Shown here: in pieces, positions 12,901 to 25,250 of the stretch
Position numbering within the stretch: the stretch's first letter is position 1
Layout of the letters: the number at the start of each line of letters is the position of its first letter
Assembly (NCBI GenBank): GCA_036365515.1
Contig: CM070877.1
Span: 59,197,975 to 59,261,974, forward strand
Direction: 5' to 3'
Length of the DNA: 64,000 nucleotides
Origin: Torymus aiolomorphi
Lineage: Eukaryota; Arthropoda; Insecta; Hymenoptera; Torymidae
Program-made: the position numbers and the translations under genes
The notes under the pieces: generated by a model
Seen by the model: the letters and a program-made list of their open reading frames with translations, nothing else
Database searches by the model: none
Told to the model about the DNA's origin: nothing

Positions 12901-15900
12901 CCGGAACACCCTTAAACAGTCGATTATATAGGGGTAGAAGTGGAAAAAAAATTCTATTTTCGTTTCTTTTAGGTTTTTCCCCGATTTTATAATTGGATAT
13001 GCATTCTGGCCATAAAACTGTACCAAAAAAAAAATTGGCGACCAAATTGAATCCCCGGAACACCCTTAAAAAGTCGATTATATAGGGGTGGAAGTGGAAA
13101 AAAAATTCTATTTTCGTTTCTTTTAGTTTTTTCCCCGATTTTATAATTGGTTACGCATTCTAGCCATAAAACAATACCAGAAAAAAATTGGCGACCAAAT
13201 TGAATCCCCGGAACACCCTTAAACAGTCGATTATATAGGGGTAGAAGTGGAAAAAAAATTCTATTTTCGTTTCTTTTAGGTTTTTCCCCGATTTTATAAT
13301 TGGATATGCATTCTGGCCATAAAACTGTACCAAAAAAAAATTGGCGACCAATTTGAATCCCCGGAACACCCTTAAGAAGTCGATTATATAGGGGTGGAAG
13401 TGGAAAAAAAATTCAATTTTCGTTTCTTTTAGTTTTTTCCCCGATTTTATAATTGGTTACGCATTCTGGCCATAAAACAATACCAGAAAAAAATTGGCGA
13501 CCAAATTGAATCCCCGGAACACCCTTAAACAGTCGATTATATAGGGGTAGAAGTGGAAAAAAAATTCTATTTTCGATTCTTTTAGGGTTTTCCCCGATTT
13601 TATAATTGGATATGCATTCTGGCCATAAAACTGTACCAAAAAAAAATTGGCGACCAAATTGAATCCCCGGAACACCCTTAAACAGTCGATTATATAGGGG
13701 TAGAAGTGGAAAAAAAATTCTATTTTCGTTTCTTTTAGGTTTTTCCCCGATTTTATAATTGGATATGCATTCTGGCCATAAAACTGTACCAAGAAAAAAT
13801 TGGCGACCAAATTGAATCCCCGGAACACCCTTAAAAAGTCGATTATATAGGGGTGGAAGTGGAAAAAAAATTCTATTTTCGTTTCTTTTAGTTTTTTCCC
13901 CGATTTTATAATTGGTTACGCATTCTGGCCATAAAACAATACCAGAGAAAAATTGGCGACCAAATTGAATCCCCGGAACACCCTTAAACAGTCGATTATA
14001 TAGGGGTAGAAGTGGAAAAAGAATTCTATTTTCGTTTCTTTTAGGTTTTTCCCCGATTTTATAATTGGATATGCATTCTGGCCATAAAACTGTACCAAAA
14101 AAAAATTGGCGACCAAATTGAATCCGCGGAACACCCTTAAAAAGTCGATTATATAGGAGTGGAAGTGGAAAAAAAAATCTATTTTCGTTTCTTTTAGTTT
14201 TTTCCCCGATTTTATAATTGGTTACGCATTTTGGCCATAAAACAATACCAGAAAAAAATTGGCGACCAAATTGAATCCCCGGAACACCCTTAAACAGTCG
14301 ATTATATAGGGGTAGAAGTGGAAAAAAATTCTATTTTCGTTGCTTTTAGGTTTTTGCCCGATTTTATAATTGGATATGCATTCTGGCCATAAAACTGTAC
14401 CAAAAAAAAATTGGGGACCAAATTGAATCCCCGGAACACCCTTAAAAATTCGATTATATAGGGGTGGAAGTGGAAAAAAAAATTCTATTTTCGTTTCTTT
14501 TAGTTTTTTCCCCGATTTTATAATTGGTTACGCATTCTGGCCATAAAACAATACCAGACAAAAATTGGCGACCAAATTGAATCCCCGGAACACCCTTAAA
14601 CAGTCGATTATATAGGGGTAGAAGTGGAAAAAAAATTCTATTTTCGTTTCTTTTAGGTTTTTCCCCGATTTTATAATTGGATATACATTCTGGCCATAAA
14701 ACTGTACCAAAAAAAAATTGGCGACCAAATTGAATCCCCGGAACACCCTTAAAAAGTCGATTATATAGGGGTGGAAGTGGAAAAAAAATTCTATTTTCGT
14801 TTCTTTTAGTTTTTTCCCCGATTTTATAATTGGTTACGCATTCTAGCCATAAAACAATACCAGAAAAAAATTGGCGACCAAATTGAATCCCCGGAACACC
14901 CTTAAACAGTCGATTATATAGGGGTAGAAGTGGAAAAAAAATTCTATTTTCGTTTCTTTTAGGTTTTTCCCCGATTTTATAATTGGATATGCATTCTGGC
15001 CATAAAACTGTACCAAAAAAAAATTGGCGACCAAATTGAATCCCCGGAACACCCTTAAAAAGTCGATTATATAGGGGTGGAAGTGGAAAAAAAATTCTAT
15101 TTTCGTTTCTTTTAGTTTTTTCCCCGATTTTATAATTGGTTACGCATTCTGGCCATAAAACAATACCAGAAAAAAATTGGCGACCAAATTGAATCCCCGG
15201 AACACCCTTAAACAGTCGATTATATAGGGGTAGAAGTGGAAAAAAATTCTATTTTCGTTTCTTTTAGGTTTTTCCCCGATTTTATAATTGGATATGCATT
15301 CTGGCCATAAAACTGTACCAAAAAAAATTGGCGACCAAATTGAAGCCCCGGAACACCATTAAAAAGTCGATTATATAGGGGTAGAAGTGGAAAAAAAATT
15401 CTATTTTCGTTTCTTTTAGGTTTTTCCCCGATTTTATAATTGGATATGCATTCTGGCCATAAAACTGTACCAAAAAAAAATTGGCGACCAAATTGAATCC
15501 CCGGAACACCCTTAAAAAGTCGATTATATAGGGGTGGAAGTGGAGAAAAAATTCTATTTTCGTTTCTTTTAGGTTTTTCCCCGATTTTATAATTGGATAT
15601 ACATTCTGGCCATAAAACTGTACCAAAAAGAAATTGGCGACCAAATTGAATCCCCGGAACACCCTTAAACAGTCGATTATATAGGGGTAGAAGTGGAAAA
15701 AAAATTCTATTTTCGTTTCTTTTAGGTTTTTCCCCGATTTTATAATTGGATATGCATTCTGGCCATAAAACTGTACCAAAAAAAAATTGGCGACCAAATT
15801 GAATCCGCGGAACACCCTTAAAAAGTCGATTATATAGGGGTGGAAGTGGAAAAAAAAATCTATTTTCGTTTCTTTTAGTTTTTTCCCCGATTTTATAATT

Positions 15901-18900
15901 GGTTACGCATTTTGGCCATAAAACAATACCAGAAAAAAATTGGCGACCAAATTGAATCCCCGGAACACCCTTAAACAGTCGATTATATAGGGGTAGAAGT
16001 GGAAAAAAAATTCTATTTTCGTTTCTTTTAGGTTTTTCCCCGATTTTATAATTGGATATGCATTCTGGCCATAAAACTGTACCAAAAAAAAATTGGGGAC
16101 CAAATTGAATCCCCGGAACACCCTTAAAAATTCGATTATATAGGGGTGGAAGTGGAAAAAAAATTCTATTTTCGTTTCTTTTAGTTTTTTCCCCGATTTT
16201 ATAATTGGTTACGCATTCTGGCCATAAAACAATACCAGAAAAAAATTGGCGACCAAATTGAATCCCCGGAACACCCTTAAACAGTCGATTATATAGGGGT
16301 AGAAGTGGAAAAAAAATTCTATTTTCGTTTCTTTTAGGTTTTTCCCCGATTTTATAATTGGATATGCATTCTGGCCATAAAACTGTACCAAAAAAAAATT
16401 GGCGACCAAATTGAATCCCCGGAACACCCTTAAAAAGTCGATTATATAGGGGTGGAAGTGGAGAAAAAATTCTATTTTCGTTTCTTTTAGATTTTTCCCC
16501 GATTTTATAATTGGTTACGCATTCTGGCCATAAAACAATACCAGAAATAAATCGGCGACCAAATTGAATCCCCGGAACACCCTTAATCAGTCGATTATAT
16601 AGGGGTAGAAGTGGAAAAAAAATTCTATTTTCGTTTCTTTTAGGTTTTTCCCCGATTTTATAATTGGATATGCATTCTGGCCATAAAACTGTACCAAAAA
16701 TAAAATTGGCGACCAAATTGAATCCCCGGAACACCCTTAAACAGTCGATTATATAGGGGTAGAAGTGGAAAAAAAATTCTATTTTCGTTTCTTTTAGGTT
16801 TTTCCCCGATTTTATAATTGGATATGCATTCTGGCCATAAAACTGTACCAAAAAAAAATTGGCGACCAATTTGAATCCCCGGAACACCCTTAAGAAGTCG
16901 ATTATATAGGGGTGGAAGTGGAAAAAAAATTCAATTTTCGTTTCTTTTAGTTTATTCCCCGATTTTATAATTGGTTACGCATTCTGGCCATAAAACAATA
17001 CCAGAAAAAAATTGGCGACCAAATTGAATCCCCGGAACACCCTTAAACAGTCGATTATATAGGGGTAGAAGTGGAAAAAAAATTCTATTTTCGATTCTTT
17101 TAGGGTTTTCCCCGATTTTATAATTGGATATGCATTCTGGCCATAAAACTGTACCAAAAAAAAATTGGCGACCAAATTGAATCCCCGGAACACCCTTAAA
17201 CAGTCGATTATATAGGGGTAGAAGTGGAAAAAAAATTCTATTTTCGTTTCTTTTAGGTTTTTCCCCGATTTTATAATTGGATATGCATTCTGGCCATAAA
17301 ACTGTACCAAGAAAAAATTGGCGACCAAATTGAATCCCCGGAACACCCTTAAAAAGTCGATTATATAGGGGTGGAAGTGGAAAAAAAATTCTATTTTCGT
17401 TTCTTTTAGTTTTTTCCCCGATTTTATAATTGGTTACGCATTCTGGCCATAAAACAATACCAGAGAAAAATTGGCGACCAAATTGAATCCCCGGAACACC
17501 CTTAAACAGTCGATTATATAGGGGTAGAAGTGGAAAAAAAATTCTATTTTCGTTTCTTTTAGGTTTTTCCCCGATTTTATAATTGGATATGCATTCTGGC
17601 CATAAAACTGTACCAAAAAAAAATTGGGGACCAAATTGAATCCCCGGAACACCCTTAAAAATTCGATTATATAGGGGTGGAAGTGGAAAAAAAAATTCTA
17701 TTTTCGTTTCTTTTAGTTTTTTCCCCGATTTTATAATTGGTTACGCATTCTGGCCATAAAACAATACCAGAAAAAAATTGGCGACCAAATTGAATCCCCG
17801 GAACACCCTTAAACAGTCGATTATATAGGGGTAGAAGTGGAAAAAAAATTCTATTTTCGTTTCTTTTAGGTTTTTCCCCGATTTTATAATTGGATATACA
17901 TTCTGGCCATAAAACTGTACCAAAAAAAAATTGGCGACCAAATTGAATCCCCGGAACACCCTTAAACAGTCGATTATATAGGGGTAGAAGTGGAAAAAAA
18001 ATTCTATTTTCGTTTCTTTTAGGTTTTTCCCCGATTTTATAATTGGATATGCATTCTGGCCATAAAACTGTACCAAAAAAAAATTGGCGACCAATTTGAA
18101 TCCCCGGAACACCCTTAAGAAGTCGATTATATAGGGGTGGAAGTGGAAAAAAAATTCAATTTTCGTTTCTTTTAGTTTTTTCCCCGATTTTATAATTGGT
18201 TACGCATTCTGGCCATAAAACAATACCAGAAAAAAATTGGCGACCAAATTGAATCCCCGGAACACCCTTAAAAAGTCGATTATATAGGGGTGGAAGTGGA
18301 AAAAAAATTCTATTTTCGTTTCTCTTAGTTTTTTCCCCGATTTTATAATTGGTTACGCATTCTGGCCATAAAACAATACCAGAAAAAAATTGGCGACCAA
18401 ATTGAATCCCCGGAACACCCTTAAACAGTCGATTATATAGGGGTAGAAGTGGAAAAAAATTCTATTTTCATTTGTTTTATGTTTTTCCCCGATTTTATAA
18501 TTGGATATGCATTCTGGCCATAAAACTGTACCAAAAAAAAATTGGCGACCAAATTGAATCCCCGGAACACCATTAAAAAGTCGATTATATAGGGGTAGAA
18601 GTGGAAAAAAAATTCTATTTTCGTTTCTTTTAGGTTTTTCCCCGATTTTATAATTGGATATGCATTCTGGCCATAAAACTGTACCAAAAAAAAATTGGCG
18701 ACCAAATTGAATCCCCGGAACACCCTTAAACAGTCGATTATATAGGGGTAGAAGTGGAAAAAAAATTCTATTTTCGTTTCTTTTAGGTTTTTCCCCGATT
18801 TTATAATTGGATATGCATTCTGGCCATAAAACTGTACCAAAAAAAAATTGGCGACCAAATTGAATCCCCGGAACACCATTAAAAAGTCGATTATATAGGG

Positions 18901-21900
18901 GTAGAAGTGGAAAAAAAATTCTATTTTCGTTTCTTTTAGGTTTTTCCCCGATTTTATAATTGGATATGCATTCTGGCCATAAAACTGTACCAAAAAAAAA
19001 TTGGCGACCAAATTGAATCCCCGGAACACCCTTAAAAAGTCGATTATATAGGGGTGGAAGTGGAGAAAAAATTCTATTTTCGTTTCTTTTAGGTTTTTCC
19101 CCGATTTTATAATTGGATATACATTCTGGCCATAAAACTGTACCAAAAAGAAATTGGCGACCAAATTGAATCCCCGGAACACCCTTAAACAGTCGATTAT
19201 ATAGGGGTAGAAGTGGAAAAAAAATTCTATTTTCGTTTCTTTTAGGTTTTTCCCCGATTTTATAATTGGATATGCATTCTGGCCATAAAACTGTACCAAA
19301 AAAAAATTGGCGACCAAATTGAATCCGCGGAACACCCTTAAAAAGTCGATTATATAGGGGTGGAAGTGGAAAAAAAAATCTATTTTCGTTTCTTTTAGTT
19401 TTTTCCCCGATTTTATAATTGGTTACGCATTTTGGCCATAAAACAATACCAGAAAAAATTGGCGACCAAATTGAATCCCCGGAACACCCTTAAACAGTCG
19501 ATTATATAGGGGTAGAAGTGGAAAAAAATTCTATTTTCGTTTCTTTTAGGTTTTTCCCCGATTTTATAATTGGATATGCATTCTGGCCATAAAACTGTAC
19601 CAAAAAAAAATTGGGGACCAAATTGAATCCCCGGAACACCCTTAAAAATTCGATTATATAGTGGGGGAAGTGGAAAAAAATTCTATTTTCGTTTCTTTTA
19701 GTTTTTTCCCCGATTTTATAATTGGTTACGCATTCTGGCCATAAAACAATACCAGAAAAAATTGGCGACCAAATTGAATCCCCGGAACACCCTTAAACAG
19801 TCGATTATATAGGGGTAGAAGTGGAAAAAAAATTCTATTTTCGTTTCTTTTAGGTTTTTCCCCGATTTTATAATTGGATATGCATTCTGGCCATAAAACT
19901 GTACCAAAAAAAAATTGGCGACCAAATTGAATCCCCGGAACACCCTTAAAAAGTCGATTATATAGGGGTGGAAGTGGAGAAAAAATTCTATTTTCGTTTC
20001 TTTTAGATTTTTCCCCGATTTTATAATTGGTTACGCATTCTGGCCATAAAACAATACCAGAAATAAATCGGCGACCAAATTGAATCCCCGGAACACCCTT
20101 AAACAGTCGATTATATAGGGGTAGAAGTGGAAAAAAAATTCTATTTTCGTTTCTTTTAGGTTTTTCCCCGATTTTATAATTGGATATGCATTCTGGCCAT
20201 AAAACTGTACCAAAAATAAAATTGGCGACCAAATTGAATCCCCGGAACACCCTTAAACAGTCGATTATATAGGGGTAGAAGTGGAAAAAAAATTCTATTT
20301 TCGTTTCTTTTAGGTTTTTCCCCGATTTTATAATTGGATATGCATTCTGGCCATAAAACTGTACCAAAAAAAAATTGGCGACCAATTTGAATCCCCGGAA
20401 CACCCTTAAGAAGTCGATTATATAGGGGTGGAAGTGGAAAAAAAATTCAATTTTCGTTTCTTTTAGTTTATTCCCCGATTTTATAATTGGTTACGCATTC
20501 TGGCCATAAAACAATACCAGAAAAAAATTGGCGACCAAATTGAATCCCCGGAACACCCTTAAACAGTCGATTATATAGGGGTAGAAGTGGAAAAAAAATT
20601 CTATTTTCGATTCTTTTAGGGTTTTCCCCGATTTTATAATTGGATATGCATTCTGGCCATAAAACTGTACCAAAAAAATTGGCGACCAAATTGAATCCCC
20701 GGAACACCCTTAAACAGTCGATTATATAGGGGTAGAAGTGGAAAAAAAATTCTATTTTCGTTTCTTTTAGGTTTTTCCCCGATTTTATAATTGGATATGC
20801 ATTCTGGCCATAAAACTGTACCAAGAAAAAATTGGCGACCAAATTGAATCCCCGGAACACCCTTAAAAAGTCGATTATATAGGGGTGGAAGTGGAAAAAA
20901 AATTCTATTTTCGTTTCTTTTAGTTTTTTCCCCGATTTTATAATTGGTTACGCATTCTGGCCATAAAACAATACCAGAGAAAAATTGGCGACCAAATTGA
21001 ATCCCCGGAACACCCTTAAACAGTCGATTATATAGGGGTAGAAGTGGAAAAAAAATTCTATTTTCGTTTCTTTTAGGTTTTTCCCCGATTTTATAATTGG
21101 ATATGCATTCTGGCCATAAAACTGTACCAAAAAAAAATTGGGGACCAAATTGAATCCCCGGAACACCCTTAAAAATTCGATTATATAGGGGTGGAAGTGG
21201 AAAAAAAATTCTATTTTCGTTTCTTTTAGTTTTTTCCCCGATTTTATAATTGGTTACGCATTCTGGCCATAAAACAATACCAGAAAAAAATTGGCGACCA
21301 AATTGAATCCCCGGAACACCCTTAAACAGTCGATTATATAGGGGTAGAAGTGGAAAAAAAATTCTATTTTCGTTTCTTTTAGGTTTTTCCCCGATTTTAT
21401 AATTGGATATACATTCTGGCCATAAAACTGTACCAAAAAAAAATTGGCGACCAAATTGAATCCCCGGAACACCCTTAAAAAGTCGATTATATAGGGGTGG
21501 AAGTGGAAAAAAAATTCTATTTTCGTTTCTTTTAGTTTTTTCCCCGATTTTATAATTGGTTACGCATTCTGGCCATAAAACTGTACCAAAAAAAAATTGG
21601 CGACCAAATTGAATCCCCGGAACACCCTTAAAAAGTCGATTATATAGGGGTGGAAGTGGAGAAAAAATTCTATTTTCGTTTCTTTTAGGTTTTTCCCCGA
21701 TTTTATAATTGGATATACATTCTGGCCATAAAACTGTACCAAAAAGAAATTGGCGACCAAATTGAATCCCCGGAACACCCTTAAACAGTCGATTATATAG
21801 GGGTAGAAGTGGAAAAAAAATTCTATTTTCGTTTCTTTTAGGTTTTTCCCCGATTTTATAATTGGATATACATTCTGGCCATAAAACTGTACCAAAAAAA

Positions 21901-23545
21901 AATTTGCGACCAAATTGAATCCCCGGAACACCCTTAAAAAGTCGATTATATAGGGGTGGAAGTGGAAAAAAAATTCTATTTTCGTTTCTCTTAGTTTTTT
22001 CCCCGATTTTATAATTGGTTACGCATTCTGGCCATAAAACAATACCAGAAAAAAATTGGCGACCAAATTGAATCCCCGGAACACCCTTAAACAGTCGATT
22101 ATATAGGGGTAGAAGTGGAAAAAAAATTCTATTTTCGTTTCTTTTAGGTTTTTCCCCGATTTTATAATTGGATATGCATTCTGGCCATAAAACTGTACCA
22201 AAAAAAAATTGGCGACCAAATTGAATCCCCGGAACACCATTAAAAAGTCGATTATATAGGGGTAGAAGTGGAAAAAAAATTCTATTTTCGTTTCTTTTAG
22301 GTTTTTCCCCGATTTTATAATTGGATATGCATTCTGGCCATAAAACTGTACCAAAAAAAAATTGGCGACCAAATTGAATCCCCGGAACACCCTTAAAAAG
22401 TCGATTATATAGGGGTGGAAGTGGAGAAAAAATTCTATTTTCGTTTCTTTTAGTTTTTTCCCCGATTTTATAATTGGTTACGCATTCTGGCCATAAAACA
22501 ATACCAGAAATAAATCGGCGACCAAATTGAATCCCCGGAACACCCTTAAACAGTCGATTATATAGGGGTAGAAGTGGAAAAAAAATTCTATTTTCGTTTC
22601 TTTTAGGTTTTTCCCCGATTTTATAATTGGATATGCATTCTGGCCATAAAACTGTACCAAAAATAAAATTGGCGACCAAATTGAATCCCCGGAACACCCT
22701 TAAACAGTCGATTATATAGGGGTAGAAGTGGAAAAAAAATTCTATTTTCGTTTCTTTTAGGTTTTTCCCCGATTTTATAATTGGATATGCATTCTGGCCA
22801 TAAAACTGTACCAAAAAAAAATTGGCGACCAAATTGAATCCCCGGAACACCCTTAAAAAGTCGATTATATAGGGGTGGAAGTGGAAAAAAAATTCTATTT
22901 TCGTTTCTTTTAGTTTTTTCCCCGATTTTATAATTGGTTACGCATTCTGGCCATAAAACTATACAGGAAAAAAATTGGTGACCAAATTGAATCCCCGGAA
23001 CACCCTTAAACTGTCGATTATATAGGGGTGGAAGACGAAAAAAAATCTATTTTTGTTTCTTTTGGGTTTTTCCCAGATTTTCTTGTTGCTTATCGATTCT
23101 GGCGATAAAACTGTTCCAAAAAAAAATTGGCGACTGAATTGAATCCCCGGAACACCCCCAAATAGTCGATTATATAGAGGTGGAAGAGGAAAAAAAAATT
23201 TTATTTTCGTTGCTTTTGGGTTTTTCCCCGATTTTATTGTTGCTTATCGATTCTAGCTATAAAACTGTACAAGAAAAAAATTGGCGACCGAATTGAATCC
23301 CCGGAACACCCAAATAGTCGATTATATATGGGTGGAAGTGGAAAAAAAATTCTATTTTCGTTGCTTTTGGGTCTTTCCCCGATTTTATTGTTGCTTATGG
23401 ATTCTGGCGATAAAACTGTACTAGAAAAAAATTGGCGACCGAATTGAATCCCCGAGACACCCCCAAATAGTCGATTATATACTGGTGCAAGTGGAAACAA
23501 AAATTCTATTTTCGTTGCTTTTGGTTTTTTTTTGTCTGGAAATTT
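3961..23545 (+). repeat. Satellite B array, main block
   Basis: Roughly 128 monomers of 153 bp (for example the box GATTATATAGGGG at 4078 and 4231). Two monomer types mostly alternate and form a dimer of about 306 bp: one carries GTTACGCATTCTGGCC and ACAATACCAG, the other GATATGCATTCTGGCC and ACTGTACC. A rarer variant, CCCTTAAGAAGTCG, occurs near 4.68, 6.81, 8.64, 9.71, 11.54, 13.37, 16.89, 18.12 and 20.41 kb. Its spacing is always a near-whole number of monomers, and three gaps are about 1.83 kb (12 monomers). The last monomers (about 22,960-23,545) are clearly more diverged, with GCTTATCGATTCTGGCG in place of the usual segment. Because 153 is divisible by three, long ORFs run through the array; they are not genes. 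Confidence 0.95.
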
Positions 23546-23794
23546 TATAGTCGCAGACCTGCGTGCTCGAGTCTGCATCGTGGCGAACGTTGTCTATACA
23601 TAAGAAACTGTCAACATACTGGGCTTGGAGTTTGTATAGATGACTCTAACCGCGGTACACAGGAGACCGCGCAGGGTTCCCACTACAAAATTTCAAAAAA
23701 AAAAATACTTTCCGATATACGTTGTTAATTATTATGTACGCGCCGTGATTGGATCTTTTACCGCTCAGCCGTCGATATATTTTCGTTCGGTTAT
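23546..23794. other. Unique spacer between the inverted satellite B blocks
   Basis: About 250 bp with no satellite similarity, starting near TTTGTCTGGAAATTTTATAG and ending where GTTATAATTATAAAATCGGG enters the inverted array. It is more GC-rich than the array and has short segments such as CGCAGACCTGCG and CTCGAGTCTGC. An ORF starts at 23640 but runs into the satellite; I see no gene. It marks the centre of the inverted arrangement and may be a remnant of the original interior of the element. Confidence 0.75.
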
Positions 23795-25055
23795 AATTAT
23801 AAAATCGGGGAAAAAACTAAAAGAAACGAAAATAGAATTTTTTTTCCACTTCCACCCCTATATAATCGACTTTTTAAGGGTGTTCCGGGGATTCAATTTG
23901 GTCGCCAATTTTTTTTTGGTACAGTTTTATGGCCAGAATGCATATCCAATTATAAAATCGGGAAAAAACCTAAAAGAAACGAAAATAGAATTTTTTTTCC
24001 ACTTCTACCCCTATATAATCGACTGTTTAAGGGTGTTCCGGGGATTCAATTTGGTCGCGAATTTTTGTTTGGTATTGTTTTATGGCCAGAATGCGTAACC
24101 AATTATAAAATCGGGGAAAAAACTAAAAGAAACGAAAATAGAATTTTTTTTCCACTTCCACCCCTATATAATCGACTGTTTAAGGGTGTTCCGGGGATTC
24201 AATTTGGTCGCGAATTTTTTTCTGGTATTGTTTTATGGCCAGAATGCGTAACCAATTATAAAATCGGGGAAAAAACTAAAAGAAACGAAAATAGAATTTT
24301 TTTTCCACTTCCACCCCTATATAATCGAATTTTTAAGGGTGTTCCGGGGATTCAATTTGGTCCCCAATTTTTTTTGGTACAGTTTTATGGCCAGAATGCA
24401 TATCCAATTATAAAATCGGGGAAAAACCTAAAAGAAACGAAAATAGAATTTTTTTTCCACTTCTACCCCTATATAATCGACTGTTTAAGGGTGTTCCGGG
24501 GATTCAATTTGGTCGCCAATTTTTCTCTGGTATTGTTTTATGGCCAGAATGCGTAACCAATTATAAAATCGGGGAAAAAACTAAAAGAAACGAAAATAGA
24601 ATTTTTTTTCCACTTCCACCCCTATATAATCGACTTTTTAAGGGTGTTCCGGGGATTCAATTTGGTCGCCAATTTTTTTTTGGTACAGTTTTATGGCCAG
24701 AATGCATATCTAATTATAAAATCGGGGAAAAACCTAAAAGAAACGAAAATAGAATTTTTTTTCCACTTCTACCCCTATATAATCGACTGTTTAAGGGTGT
24801 TCCGGGGATTCAATTTGGTCGCCAATTTTTTTCTGGTATTGTTTTATGGCCAGAATGCGTAACCAATTATAAAATCGGGGAAAAAACTAAAAGAAACGAA
24901 AATAGAATTTTTTTTCCACTTCCACCCCTATATAATCGACTTTTTAAGGGTGTTCCGGGGATTCAATTTGGTCGCCAATTTTTTTTTGGTACAGTTTTAT
25001 GGCCAGAATGCATATCCAATTATAAAATCGGGGAAAAACCTAAAAGAAACGAAAA
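23795..25055 (-). repeat. Satellite B array, inverted block
   Basis: About eight 153-bp B monomers in reverse orientation relative to 3961-23545, with the same two alternating types. The block is adjacent to the right terminal repeat, so the element is symmetric at its edges: 195-bp terminus, then satellite B reading inward from both sides. The right block is only about one fifteenth as long as the left. Confidence 0.95.
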
Positions 25056-25250
25056 TAGGATTTTTTCTGTGGATTGGTCTACGTAAAGGGTGCTTTGGAG
25101 GGTGGGGGTGGCTTGTTTTCTTAATGGTTTTTGGTTTTTTACATGTATTTTATCATTTTTTATGATAATAAACTCCGTCCAATTGGAAAAAAGCGATTTT
25201 TCAAAAATCGATTTTTCGTTGGATCCCAACGTTGCAAACTTCAAACACAT
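25056..25250 (-). repeat. Right 195-bp terminal inverted repeat of the satellite B element
   Basis: Inverse of 3766-3960 without a mismatch. It ends CAAACTTCAAACACAT at 25250, directly followed by the resumed satellite A monomer. Confidence 0.9.

Larger units (their letters stand above)
3766..25250. mobile_element. Terminal-inverted-repeat element filled with satellite B
   Basis: Both ends are the same 195-bp sequence in inverted orientation (3766-3960 and 25056-25250), identical base for base, starting ATGTGTTTGAAGTTTGCAAC. The 8 bases outside the ends, AATTATTT (3758-3765) and ATATATTT (25251-25258), agree at 6 of 8. Removing the element with one of them leaves an uninterrupted satellite A monomer, with the right number of T before CCGTTACTACC. 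The interior is satellite B in one orientation, a unique spacer, then satellite B inverted. No transposase is encoded, so the element is non-autonomous. An 8-bp duplication fits the hAT or P superfamilies; I cannot decide between them. Length is 21,485 bp, extreme for such an element. Confidence 0.8.

Noticed and set aside
3961..25055. Long open frames (up to 738 codons) as genes for a 51-residue repeat protein
   Set aside because: Several frames on the same DNA are open, frames break only with A-run length, and the repeat unit is a satellite with length divisible by three.
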